Shown piece by piece: positions 1 to 8,529 of a stretch of DNA of 32,564 bases. A model generated the notes under the pieces. The model saw nothing but the letters and a program-made list of their open reading frames with translations. It was not told the DNA's origin and ran no database searches. Source of the stretch: Candidatus Zixiibacteriota bacterium (GTDB taxonomy: Bacteria; Zixibacteria; MSB-5A5; UBA10806); contig CP070742.1 of NCBI GenBank assembly GCA_020348065.1, positions 2,130,196 to 2,162,759 on the forward strand, given 5' to 3'. A program made the translations under genes and the position numbers. Each line of letters begins with the position of its first letter. Position 1 is the first letter of the stretch.

Positions 1-117
1 AATTTCATGTCGCTCCTGGTAAAAGAGGGTAAACTGCAGCTCGATTCCGATGATGAGATAATACAGGCCACCATGATTGCCCATGAAGGAAGAATAATAA
101 CCCGTGAAAATAAATAG
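1..117 (+). CDS. pntA: NAD(P) transhydrogenase subunit alpha part 1, 3' end (partial)
   Basis: The first 38 codons of the window form an open frame ending in TAG at 115-117. The peptide starts NFMSLLVKEGKL and ends IIAHEGRIITREN-like, which matches the conserved C-terminus of the soluble NAD(H)-binding (domain I) subunit of proton-translocating transhydrogenase. The rest of the gene lies left of the window. It is followed after 30 bp by the membrane part (pntA2) and then pntB, the three-gene arrangement known from Rhodospirillum and many other bacteria. The complex couples proton movement to hydride transfer between NADH and NADP+. The identification is helped strongly by the two downstream genes. 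Confidence 0.85.
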   Translation, partial: NFMSLLVKEGKLQLDSDDEIIQATMIAHEGRIITRENK

Positions 118-147
118 TATGAGATAGATCCTGAGGAGAATGATTTT

Positions 148-429
148 ATGGAAATATTTGTTACGGCATTAACCATATTCGTCCTGGCGATTTTTGTCGG
201 GTTCGAGGTAATAACCAAGGTGCCGCCTACCCTGCACACGCCTTTGATGTCCGGCTCCAACGCCATATCCGGAATCACCATAATAGGCGCCCTGGTGCTG
301 GCGGGGCAGCTGGAAAGCCCCCAGCTTTCGAAGATCCTGGGGCTGGGGGCGGTGATATTCGCCGCCATCAACGTTGTCGGCGGTTTCCTGGTTACCGACC
401 GCATGCTCAAGATGTTTAAAAAGAAGTAG
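148..429 (+). CDS. pntA2: NAD(P) transhydrogenase subunit alpha part 2 (membrane)
   Basis: 93 residues, the usual size for the separate membrane part of the alpha subunit. It has an N-terminal hydrophobic helix (about residues 4-22), the family signature KVPPTLHTPLMSGSNAISGI at about 24-43, and two further hydrophobic helices that end in a Lys-rich tail. With PntB it forms the proton channel (domain II) of the inner-membrane complex that makes NADPH at the expense of the proton gradient. The start at 148 has a TGAGGAG ribosome site at 130-136. It sits between pntA1 and pntB with gaps of 30 and 9 bp, so the three genes should be one operon. Confidence 0.93.
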   Translation: MEIFVTALTIFVLAIFVGFEVITKVPPTLHTPLMSGSNAISGITIIGALVLAGQLESPQLSKILGLGAVIFAAINVVGGFLVTDRMLKMFKKK

Positions 430-438
430 GACCCGATC

Positions 439-1992
<1,554 letters not shown>

Positions 1993-2001
1993 GTCGTAAT
2001 T

Positions 2002-2036
2002 GTAGGTCGGGTTCCGAGCGGAGTGAGAAACCCGAC
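2002..2036 (+). repeat. REP family A, copy 1
   Basis: 35-bp imperfect palindrome beginning GTAGGTCGGGTTCCG and ending GAAACCCGAC, ten bp after pntB. It differs from the copy at 28329-28363 at only two positions. Confidence 0.85.
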
Positions 2037-2098
2037 AATTAGAAGTAAAACACCAGGCGTCGGCTCACCCGCCCCGGCGCTTGGTGTTATGATAGACT

Positions 2099-2155
2099 GT
2101 AGGTCGGTAGCTTGTCTACCGACACAGGTTGCGGGGAGACAAGCTCCCCGCCTAC
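2099..2155. repeat. Compound hairpin repeat, family A variant
   Basis: Begins GTAGGTCGG and ends CCTAC like family A but carries two inner hairpins: GTCGGTAG / CTACCGAC and GCGGGGAG / CTCCCCGC. Confidence 0.65.
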
Positions 2156-2415
2156 AGATTCCCGCAGCTTTTTGTCCCTTAGCTGGCAGACGAGGACGTC
2201 CGCCAGCCACAAGTGAATTGGCGAGGATAATACCGGCTTTATTGAATCTTTAATTCTTTAACCGGTAACGGGCGGATATTTCGGAACATGAAAATGAAAT
2301 TCATTGTTATTATCTATAAAATGAGATAGATTCAGGTGAAGGTAATTATATAATCAATGCCTTCCCTCGAGGCCAACGATGACAGATCTTTTAAACCATA
2401 TTTAAGGAGCTTGAA

Positions 2416-3045
2416 ATGAACAGAACGGTAAAGCTTGCACTTATCGCCATGGCGGTAACGGGAATCATTTTCTCGATTTCGCAGCCGGCCCGGGCGATTC
2501 TCTACGAAGTGGAGATCGAGGATTTCAGCTTCGTCCCGGGTAGACTGATTATCAACGTGGGCGACATGATAGAATGGAGAAACCGGGATAACGTGGCGCA
2601 TTCGGCCACCAGCGATGACGGCATCTGGGATTCCGGCCTGCTCTCCAGAGACGAGACATTCACTTACACTTTCACCCTGGAAGGAGTCTACCCCTACCAT
2701 TGCACCCCGCATCCCTTCATGGTTGACACAATCGTGGTGGGAACCCCGACCGGAATAGACGATCAGCCCTCGTCGATTCCCGATCAGTTTGAACTATCGC
2801 AGAATTACCCCAACCCCTTCAACGCCCGGACCGCCATAGAATACTCCCTGCCGCAGGATTCCCATGTAAGAATAGTCATTTATAATCTCCTCGGTCAGAA
2901 TATCAAAACCCTGGTTGATCAGAGTAAGCCTGCTGGAGGCCATCTGGCGTTGTGGGACGCCTCCAATGTCCCCACGGGAGTATACTTCTATAGAATTGAA
3001 GCCGGAGAGTTCACGCAGACCCGGAAGATGCTTCTGGCCAAATAA
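2416..3045 (+). CDS. Secreted cupredoxin with C-terminal type IX sorting domain
   Basis: 209 residues. A signal peptide (1-27, ending PARA) is followed by a plastocyanin-like domain (about 28-108). Type 1 copper ligands are visible as His62, Cys96, His99 and Met102; the C-x2-H-x2-M spacing is that of amicyanin/pseudoazurin. A short linker leads to an 80-residue Por/type IX sorting domain starting SQNYPNPFN (128-136) and ending GVYFYRIEAG...TRKMLLAK. The protein is probably a periplasmic or surface-anchored electron carrier or copper protein; its partners are unknown. AAGGAG at 2405-2410 supports the ATG at 2416. It is a single gene, closed by the hairpin at 3078-3097 and convergent with the next gene. 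Confidence 0.88.
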   Translation: MNRTVKLALIAMAVTGIIFSISQPARAILYEVEIEDFSFVPGRLIINVGDMIEWRNRDNVAHSATSDDGIWDSGLLSRDETFTYTFTLEGVYPYHCTPHPFMVDTIVVGTPTGIDDQPSSIPDQFELSQNYPNPFNARTAIEYSLPQDSHVRIVIYNLLGQNIKTLVDQSKPAGGHLALWDASNVPTGVYFYRIEAGEFTQTRKMLLAK

Positions 3046-3077
3046 AAATTCCGCGGATTAATAAAAGATTCTTTTGA

Positions 3078-3105
3078 GCCGGGTCGTCCGACCCGGCAGT
3101 TTTTA
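3078..3105 (+). terminator. Hairpin with T-run after the cupredoxin gene
   Basis: Arms GCCGGGTCG / CGACCCGGC (3078-3097) are followed by AGTTTTTA. This may work as an intrinsic terminator for the cupredoxin gene. The stem sequence is also related to the family B palindromes, so it may be a repeat copy used as a terminator. Confidence 0.55.
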
Positions 3106-3117
3106 TTCAAGTATGGT

Positions 3118-3179
3118 GTGGCATGCTTTCCCGAAGGGTAAGCATGCTTATTCCCGCTTCGCGGAAAAAAGCATGCCAC
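3118..3179. repeat. REP family C, copy 1 (GTGGCATGC...GCATGCCAC)
   Basis: 62-bp inverted repeat with outer arms GTGGCATGC / GCATGCCAC. It encloses a second palindrome (GCATGCTTTCCC / GGGTAAGCATGC) and a TTCCCGC/GCGGAA hairpin. It sits between two convergent genes. Confidence 0.75.
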
Positions 3180-3194
3180 CCAACCGTCAAGCCG

Positions 3195-4085
3195 CTATCT
3201 CAGGCTCTTATACACCAGTCCCACGAAATCGTCGCCGCCGATGAAGCCGCTAAATTTCTCGTCGAACTCCGCTGTCGGTTTTACCGCCACTATTTCATCG
3301 AGCGTTTTACCCTCGCTCATCATCGCCTTCACACGGCTGGTGATAGTCGAAAGCATATAGTGATAATCTTTCAGGTATTGTTTCCCGCAAAGCTCGCCGT
3401 GACCGGGGATGACCTCGGTGCTGTCGTCAATAGTCTCAAGCAAACGTCCCACGACGCGAATCAATCCCTCGGCGGAACCGTCGCGTTCATGATCGATGAA
3501 CGGATACATCCCGGAGAAAACGATATCTCCGGCGTGAACGACGTTGGCGTTTTTAAAATATACTATAACGTCGCCGTCTGTATGCGCTGGCTCCGTATGT
3601 AATACATATATCTCATCGCCGTTAAAATGAAACGTTACCGCGTCGGTGAACGTTATCGCCGGGAGGCCCGCTTCGGGGAGCGGCTCCACCGGCCTGTCGA
3701 AGAATTCGATAAACTGTTTTTCCGAAAGCGTCTTTCTCACGTTGTCGTGGGCTATAATGATCGAGCCCGCCTTGCCCATGAGCTCGTTGCCGTCGGTATG
3801 GTCCGCGTGCCAGTGGGTATTGATTAGGAATTTCACCGGCTTATCGGTAATTGTTGCGACGGACGCCAGGATGGCGGAGTTTGCCGCCGCGTGCTGATCG
3901 TCGATCATGATAACGCCGTCCTCACCGACGCTCACTCCGATATTGCCGCCCGCGCCCACGAGCATGTAGATATTGTCGGTCAGCTTGACGGTTTCGATTT
4001 GGACGTCAGGTTGCTGCGCGGTGGATGGATCGATGAACGTAATACAAGCCAGCGCGGCAATCATGGATAAAACCTGTTTTTGCAC
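3195..4085 (-). CDS. Secreted metallo-beta-lactamase-fold hydrolase
   Basis: 296 residues. Signal peptide about 1-24 (ending STAQQ). The zinc motif is THWHADHTDGN, with His91, His93, Asp95 and His96; further ligands are likely in EPAHTDGD, HAGDIVFSG and VIPGHGELC. The layout is that of the subclass B3/SoxH/cyclase-like MBL-fold proteins rather than a proven beta-lactamase, so the substrate is unknown. The start is GTG at 4083-4085, preceded by AAAGGAGA seven bp away. It is a single gene, convergent with the cupredoxin gene. Confidence 0.9.
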   Translation of the reverse strand: MQKQVLSMIAALACITFIDPSTAQQPDVQIETVKLTDNIYMLVGAGGNIGVSVGEDGVIMIDDQHAAANSAILASVATITDKPVKFLINTHWHADHTDGNELMGKAGSIIIAHDNVRKTLSEKQFIEFFDRPVEPLPEAGLPAITFTDAVTFHFNGDEIYVLHTEPAHTDGDVIVYFKNANVVHAGDIVFSGMYPFIDHERDGSAEGLIRVVGRLLETIDDSTEVIPGHGELCGKQYLKDYHYMLSTITSRVKAMMSEGKTLDEIVAVKPTAEFDEKFSGFIGGDDFVGLVYKSLR

Positions 4086-4209
4086 GATTTCTCCTTTCGT
4101 TAATTATATCCGTAATTCATCATGGAATTATTCTGCGATGTGCCGGGAATTTCAAGCGTTTTCTCTTTGGCATTGACCTTGAAATAGTAAACTCATATCT
4201 TTCGTTCCG

Positions 4210-4953
4210 ATGGATATCGTATATTCGGATAAATTTATCGAAGCGCTTAAAGCTGCTAAATCTGTGGTGGTATCCACCGGCGCAGGGGTATCGGCGGAAT
4301 CGGGCGTGCCGACCTTCCGCGGCGAGGAGGGTCTCTGGAAGAAGTTCCGGGCCGAGGAGCTGGCGACATTCGAGGCTTTCAACGCCAATCCCGAGCTGGT
4401 CTGGGAGTGGTACCAGTTCCGGCGGGATATTATCGGCAAGATCAAGCCCAACCCCGGGCATTACGCCATCGCCGAGATGCCCGGGCTCTTCGATGAATTC
4501 CATCTCATCACCCAGAATATCGACAACCTGCATAGAATAGCGGGCTTGGAGGATTTCGTGGAACTGCACGGCAATATCAACCGCAACAAATGTGTCGACT
4601 GCGGAGAAATGAACTACGAAAAGGAGTTCGCCGATTTCCCGCCCAAGTGCAAATGCGGCGGCCGGCTCCGTCCGGACGTGGTCTGGTTCGGGGAGATGCT
4701 CCCGCCCGGCGCAATTGAAAAAGCGTTTACCGTATCGCGCGCCTGCGACCTGCTTTTCACCGTGGGAACTTCAGGTATAGTCCAGCCGGCGGCCTCGCTG
4801 CCGCCCGCCGCGAAACAACACGGCGCTTTCGTGGTGGAGGTCAACATCGAAGCTACCGAGTTGACATTCATTTGCGACGAGCATATCCGGGCCAAATCGG
4901 GGGAGGCGTTTCCGGTAATCGTGAAGAAGATAAAAGAGTTGAAAGGAATATAA
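4210..4953 (+). CDS. cobB: NAD-dependent protein deacylase, class III sirtuin
   Basis: 247 residues, typical for a bacterial Sir2. The NAD-binding motif GAGVSAESGVPTFRG spans residues 24-38; TQNIDNLH is at 101-108. The catalytic His120 sits in ELHGN, and four zinc cysteines are at 128, 131, 147 and 149. The Tyr68-x-x-Arg71 pair (EWYQFRR) marks class III sirtuins, which in characterised members remove succinyl or malonyl groups from lysine better than acetyl. GTSGIVQPAASLP and a VNIE segment complete the Rossmann fold. The start has only a weak ribosome site. The next gene begins 2 bp after the stop, so the two are probably co-expressed. Confidence 0.93.
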   Translation: MDIVYSDKFIEALKAAKSVVVSTGAGVSAESGVPTFRGEEGLWKKFRAEELATFEAFNANPELVWEWYQFRRDIIGKIKPNPGHYAIAEMPGLFDEFHLITQNIDNLHRIAGLEDFVELHGNINRNKCVDCGEMNYEKEFADFPPKCKCGGRLRPDVVWFGEMLPPGAIEKAFTVSRACDLLFTVGTSGIVQPAASLPPAAKQHGAFVVEVNIEATELTFICDEHIRAKSGEAFPVIVKKIKELKGI

Positions 4954-4955
4954 GA

Positions 4956-5708
4956 GTGAATAAAGAGCTTGAAGAAAAATTATCGCGACTGCCGGATAAA
5001 AGCAGGAATATGATCATCGATTTTACCGAGGACCTGGTAAAAGCCTTCGAGGGTAGATTGTATTCGTTCATCCTGTTCGGTTCGGCCGCCGGAAAAAACT
5101 TCATCGCGGGGAAATCCGATATCAACACCATGATAATACTCGATGATGTGACCATGACCGATCTCGAGGTAATAATGGAGATCGGGCAGAGATACGCCAA
5201 AAAGGGGCTGGCGGTGCCGCTCATATTCGAAAAGGGGCACGTGGTATCGTCGCTGGATACGTTCCCCATAGAGTTTTCCGACATGAAACAGAGGCATATC
5301 CTGCTTTTTGGCGCCGATCCGCTGGAGAACGCCGTGATCGAGCAAAAGAACCTGCGCTACCAGTGCGAACGGGAGTTCAAGTCCATGGTCGTCAATTTAA
5401 GGCGCGGGTTTCTACGCACCGAGGGTAAGCGGGAGAAGATCGAGGCTTTGCTGGACGAGTCGCTGGCGTCGGTGCTGGCCGCCTGCCGGGGGATGATCTG
5501 GATGGCGGACAAGACCCCGCCCGACGATATCTCCGACCTGTTGCGAATGATAATAGAGATCTACAAAACCGACACCTCCGCCATCGACCGGGTCTGGCGC
5601 CTGCACCAGGGCCAGTCCGGCGCCACCGCGCTTCTGGAGGCCTTATTCGAGGATTACAAGAACAACCTCACCGACCTGGCCGCCGTAGCGGATGGGCTGG
5701 AGGGGTAG
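4956..5708 (+). CDS. Nucleotidyltransferase-like domain protein
   Basis: 250 residues from a GTG start at 4956, chosen because AAAGGA lies 10 bp upstream and the sirtuin gene ends at 4953; a longer frame from 4872 would overlap the sirtuin. Residues about 35-65 resemble the polymerase-beta nucleotidyltransferase core: FGSAAGKNFIAGKSDIN. The usual D-x-D/E metal pair appears as Asp55-Ile-Asn57, so the second acid is missing, although Asp63-Asp64 follow. The C-terminal half is helical with no recognised domain. It may be a nucleic-acid or protein nucleotidyltransferase or an inactive relative. The close spacing behind the sirtuin suggests a shared transcript; a functional link is unproven. Confidence 0.72.
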   Translation: MNKELEEKLSRLPDKSRNMIIDFTEDLVKAFEGRLYSFILFGSAAGKNFIAGKSDINTMIILDDVTMTDLEVIMEIGQRYAKKGLAVPLIFEKGHVVSSLDTFPIEFSDMKQRHILLFGADPLENAVIEQKNLRYQCEREFKSMVVNLRRGFLRTEGKREKIEALLDESLASVLAACRGMIWMADKTPPDDISDLLRMIIEIYKTDTSAIDRVWRLHQGQSGATALLEALFEDYKNNLTDLAAVADGLEG

Positions 5709-5715
5709 AACATAT

Positions 5716-5744
5716 TTGTATGTCTTATGCTATTAGCATATTAT
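5716..5744 (+). promoter_or_regulatory. Possible promoter of the DUF3800 gene
   Basis: TTGTAT (5716-5721), 17-bp spacer, TATTAT (5739-5744). A small palindrome, ATGCTATTAGCAT, overlaps the -10 region (5727-5739) and could be an operator. Prediction from consensus only. Confidence 0.35.
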
Positions 5745-5798
5745 AGTGGAAACATAATATTTACATTCTATTGATTTGGTATTTTCGGAGGAGGGTAT

Positions 5799-6608
5799 TT
5801 GAAGAAGCCGGAAGAAAGTACAATATATTACTTCGTGGATGAATCCGGCGATCCATTTTTTTATAATCGCAAAGGGGAGTTTATTGTCGGCAAAGGTGGT
5901 TGTTCTCCCGTTCTTATAATGGGATTTATAGAAACATTAAACCCCACAATTATAAGGAAAGAACTTGTTGGCCTACGGAAAGAAATAGCAGACGATCCTT
6001 ATCTTTCGGGAATTCCCTCTATGGATAAGACCAAAATAGCTTTTCACGCAAAAGATGATTGTCCCGAAGTGAGACTTGCAGTTTTCAGGAAACTGCGACA
6101 ACTTGAATTCAAAGCCCAGTTCATAGTTGCGAGAAAAAATGAAGATATATTTCGGAATAAATTCAATTGTGAGGATAATCAATTTTATGATCACTTAATT
6201 ACCACGTTATTCCAAAACGTACTACATCGATATAAAATTAGTAAAATTTACTTTTCAAAAAGGGGGTCTAGAGATCGTCAAAAACCTCTGCTTAACGCAA
6301 TAAATGGTGCGATCTTGCGATTTGAAAAAAAATGGAAAACCTCGATTGCAAAAGATATTAAATTTTCTGTAAATGCTCAAATTCCTTCGGATGAGACCTG
6401 TTTACAGGTGATTGATTATATGAATTGGGCAGTTTACAGGGCTTTCGTAAACAAAGAAATGCGTTTTTATAGGACTGTAGAAGATAAAGTAAGCCTTTTG
6501 GCAGATATATATGACGAAGCCAATTATGCAAATAGTAAAAACTGGTATACGCGGAAAAATCCCTTTGATTGTGAAAAAATAAGCCCTGTTCTGGCTAGAC
6601 CCGGTTAA
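5799..6608 (+). CDS. DUF3800 domain protein
   Basis: 269 residues. The N-terminus carries YYFVDESGDPFF (Asp14, Glu15, Asp18), the hallmark of DUF3800, a family with a predicted RNase H-like fold, often found near mobile or defence genes. The family's second conserved stretch appears near the end as LQVIDYMNWAVYRAF. Asp and Glu in these motifs are the likely metal ligands. The start is TTG at 5799, supported by GGAGGAGGG at 5787-5795. By eye the gene is clearly more A+T-rich than the genes before and after, which suggests acquisition by transfer. It stands alone between the sirtuin pair and a repeat-filled gap. No biochemical role is known. Confidence 0.85.
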   Translation: MKKPEESTIYYFVDESGDPFFYNRKGEFIVGKGGCSPVLIMGFIETLNPTIIRKELVGLRKEIADDPYLSGIPSMDKTKIAFHAKDDCPEVRLAVFRKLRQLEFKAQFIVARKNEDIFRNKFNCEDNQFYDHLITTLFQNVLHRYKISKIYFSKRGSRDRQKPLLNAINGAILRFEKKWKTSIAKDIKFSVNAQIPSDETCLQVIDYMNWAVYRAFVNKEMRFYRTVEDKVSLLADIYDEANYANSKNWYTRKNPFDCEKISPVLARPG

Positions 6609-6733
6609 GGGCGCACGGCATGAAGCCGACTTTCACCAGAATAGGACTCAGTAATATATACGGCAGTTTCGCCGCAAAGATCAAGAAAAAAATTAAAATA
6701 TTTCCATTTTTTGAATTTCGCAGAATTGGGCAG

Positions 6734-6756
6734 GTCGGGAGCCTCGCGCTCCCGAC
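6734..6756. repeat. Palindrome GTCGGGAGC/GCTCCCGAC
   Basis: Perfect inverted repeat with arms GTCGGGAGC and GCTCCCGAC. It lies just after an AT-rich segment downstream of the DUF3800 gene. Confidence 0.7.
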
Positions 6757-6765
6757 AAATTCTGG

Positions 6766-6786
6766 ATGCCGGATCAAGTCCGGCAT
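6766..6786. repeat. Palindrome ATGCCGGA/TCCGGCAT
   Basis: Arms ATGCCGGA and TCCGGCAT. The same arms occur inside both copies of the 263-bp direct repeat (near 26994 and 28866), so this is a dispersed module. Confidence 0.7.
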
Positions 6787-6799
6787 GACGATAAACTGT

Positions 6800-6866
6800 G
6801 CAGTCGGGTCGCCTGACCCGACTGCGTTAGTTTTACATGAAAGCGTCAGGTGAGGCCACCTGACGC
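6800..6866. repeat. Double-hairpin repeat, copy 1
   Basis: Hairpin 1 (6800-6825) has arms GCAGTCGGGTC / GACCCGACTGC. After a 17-bp AT-rich spacer comes hairpin 2 (6843-6866) with arms GCGTCAGGTG / CACCTGACGC. The same two-module order and near-identical sequence recur at 9965-10032. Confidence 0.8.
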
Positions 6867-6946
6867 CACGGGTAGCTTGACGCCTTAAAGCCGTTAGATA
6901 CGGAGATCTGACGGCACGCGTAATCCTACGATAAGAAACCCCGGTA

Positions 6947-7008
6947 GGACAGGCATTCCTGCCTGTCCGTTATTGGGATCTCCGAAGGCCAGACAAGAAT
7001 GTCTGGCC
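6947..7008. repeat. Tandem hairpins GGACAGGCA/TGCCTGTCC and GGCCAGACA/TGTCTGGCC
   Basis: Two palindromes of equal length (6947-6968 and 6987-7008) with the same architecture, separated by 18 bp. Confidence 0.7.
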
Positions 7009-7089
7009 TACCAACTAATGCGGTGTAATCACCAATGGGTTATGCCCTACGGTCTTTACTACGCTCGAAATCCCCCTTATATTCCCCGC

Positions 7090-8004
7090 ATGCAACGCTT
7101 CTCTCCCGAATCCAAGATCGCGCTGCTGGAAGAGCGGGTACCGGCGGCGCTGGAGCTTCTCAAGGACTGCGCCGTTTGCCCCCGGGAGTGCCGTATCGAC
7201 CGGACGGCGGGGAAGACCAGCCACTGCGGGGTGGACGCCCGGCTCAAGGTGTCGTCGGCCAACCTGCATCACGGCGAGGAGCCGCCCATCTCCGGGCCGC
7301 GGGGATCGGGCACTATCTTCCTCTCCGGCTGCAACTTAAAATGCGTCTACTGCCAGAACTACCCTATAAGCCAGCTCAAGCACGGCGAATATATGACCGC
7401 CGAGGAGGTCGCGAAGCGGATGATCCTCCTGCAGGAACGAGAGGCGCACAATATCAATTTCGTCACCCCCACCCATTACGTGCCGCAGCTTATGGAGGCG
7501 ATGTTTATCGCCTACAGGCAGGGACTGAAACTGCCCATCGTTTATAATTCATCGGGATACGACAAGGTGGAGACACTTAAAATGCTGGACGGCATAGTGG
7601 AGATCTACATGCCCGACATGCGCTACGCCAGCGCGGAAAACTCCAAATGCTATTCCGACGCCGACAACTACCCCGAAATCAACAGGCTGGCCATAAAGGA
7701 GATGTTCCGGCAGGTGGGAGATCTCATGCTGAACGGCATGGGGGTGGCAACGCAGGGGCTTTTGATACGTCACCTGGTGTTGCCCAACGGGATATCGGGT
7801 TCGAAAGAGATATTCGAGTTTCTGGCCAACGAGGTTTCTACAGGCACCTATATTTCGTTGATGAGCCAGTATTTCCCGGCCTATGACGCCTATTCCATCG
7901 AGAGCCTTAAAAGACGCCTTAAAAGAGGCGAATATAAAGAGGCCCTGGATGCCTTCGAGGAATCCGGGCTAAGTAACGGTTATATTCAGCCCTACTGGGG
8001 GTGA
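7090..8004 (+). CDS. Radical SAM protein, COG1313 (PflX-like)
   Basis: 304 residues from the ATG at 7090, chosen because the upstream extension runs through palindromic repeats. No clear ribosome site is visible. An N-terminal Cys motif, CAVCPRECRIDR...HCG, precedes the radical SAM cluster motif CNLKCVYCQNYP (CxxxCxxC). Downstream segments NFVTPTHYVPQLMEA, YNSSGYDKVETL and DGIVEIYMPDMRY are typical of COG1313, a family related to pyruvate formate-lyase activating enzymes whose substrate is generally unknown. The protein should bind one [4Fe-4S] cluster and S-adenosylmethionine. It is isolated, flanked by repeats on both sides, and no glycyl radical enzyme lies nearby. Confidence 0.9.
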   Translation: MQRFSPESKIALLEERVPAALELLKDCAVCPRECRIDRTAGKTSHCGVDARLKVSSANLHHGEEPPISGPRGSGTIFLSGCNLKCVYCQNYPISQLKHGEYMTAEEVAKRMILLQEREAHNINFVTPTHYVPQLMEAMFIAYRQGLKLPIVYNSSGYDKVETLKMLDGIVEIYMPDMRYASAENSKCYSDADNYPEINRLAIKEMFRQVGDLMLNGMGVATQGLLIRHLVLPNGISGSKEIFEFLANEVSTGTYISLMSQYFPAYDAYSIESLKRRLKRGEYKEALDAFEESGLSNGYIQPYWG

Positions 8005-8013
8005 GGCTCGGAT

Positions 8014-8060
8014 GTCGGGTTTCTCGTCCCGCCAAAGGCGGGATTCGAAACCCGACCTAC
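8014..8060 (-). repeat. REP family A, copy 2 (reverse)
   Basis: Reads GTCGGGTTTCTCG...GAAACCCGACCTAC, so the GTAGG end is on the minus strand. It includes an inner CCCGCCAAAGGCGGG hairpin and lies 10 bp after the radical SAM stop. Confidence 0.8.
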
Positions 8061-8067
8061 GGCTATT

Positions 8068-8113
8068 CCGTCATCGCGAGGAGGCGAATGCAGTGAGCCG
8101 ACGAAGCGATCTC
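8068..8113. repeat. CGTCATCGCGAGGAGGCGAA-type dispersed repeat
   Basis: The segment running from CGTCATCGCGAGGAGG to CGACGAAGCGATCTC resembles an interspersed sequence I recognise from many bacterial genomes. Only one copy is present here, so the call depends on outside knowledge. Confidence 0.45.
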
Positions 8114-8154
8114 ATAAGTTTTACAAACAATAATCCCTGACGAATTACGGAACG

Positions 8155-8529
8155 TCACACTGTCATTAGGAATATAGTGACAATCAGCTGGGCAACTGAT
8201 ACCAGTAGAGTCGATATAAGAATCATTTTAGAGATCGGTTTGTTAAACTCCTCCCGTCCCTTTTTCAAGAAGTAGGTATGAATTGCAAAGGCGAAAATTC
8301 CTCCAAGGCATAAGAATATCGAGAAAATATAGCCAAGAAAAGATTGCCGTATTATAAGAACCAACCCGTAAAAGACAATAAAGAGCAGAGGAAAATGTAT
8401 CAATAGAAAACCGCTGATCTCCCCGGGCAGCCGGAAGAGCTCCCATTCTTTCCAGTATGCCGAATCGATTTCATGGTTGACCAGCAAAACGGCGTTCATC
8501 AGATACAACCATAAAAGCAGATCAGACAT
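8155..8529 (-). CDS. Small membrane protein, DUF6713-like
   Basis: 124 residues from ATG 8529, preceded by GGAGG; a longer in-frame start at 8553 lacks such a site. Four hydrophobic helices are visible. The N-terminal stretch LYLMNAVLLVNHEIDSAYWK with EWELFRLPG following is strongly conserved in a family I believe is DUF6713, of unknown function. Its start overlaps the stop of the upstream NAD(P)-binding protein by 8 bp, so the two are translationally coupled and may act together, for example in a membrane-associated redox or lipid step. That role is a guess. Confidence 0.75.
   Translation of the reverse strand: MSDLLLWLYLMNAVLLVNHEIDSAYWKEWELFRLPGEISGFLLIHFPLLFIVFYGLVLIIRQSFLGYIFSIFLCLGGIFAFAIHTYFLKKGREEFNKPISKMILISTLLVSVAQLIVTIFLMTV

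Larger units (their letters stand above)
1993..2415. other. Intergenic stretch with stacked palindromes
   Basis: 423 bp between pntB and the cupredoxin gene without a credible gene. It holds a family A repeat (2002-2036), a hairpin with arms AACACCAGGCG / CGCTTGGTGTT (about 2048-2089), a compound variant (2099-2155) and a hairpin with arms CTGGCAGACG / CGTCCGCCAG (2183-2206). The last 150 bp are AT-rich and probably carry the promoter of the next gene, but I cannot place it. The short open frames here run through the palindromes on both strands and look fortuitous. Confidence 0.7.
6609..7089. other. Repeat-filled intergenic stretch
   Basis: 481 bp with at least six consecutive hairpins: 6734-6756, 6766-6786, 6800-6825, 6843-6866, 6947-6968 and 6987-7008. 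An open frame continues upstream of the radical SAM gene through the last two hairpins from a TTG at 6973, but I regard that extension as non-coding. Confidence 0.7.

Noticed and set aside
4872-4955. Start of the nucleotidyltransferase-like gene at 4872
   Set aside because: It would overlap the sirtuin by 82 bp with a low-complexity shadow sequence; GTG 4956 has a ribosome site and a 2-bp gap.
6973-7089. N-terminal extension of the radical SAM gene from TTG 6973
   Set aside because: It passes through a perfect palindrome (6987-7008), lacks a ribosome site and adds sequence not seen in COG1313 proteins.
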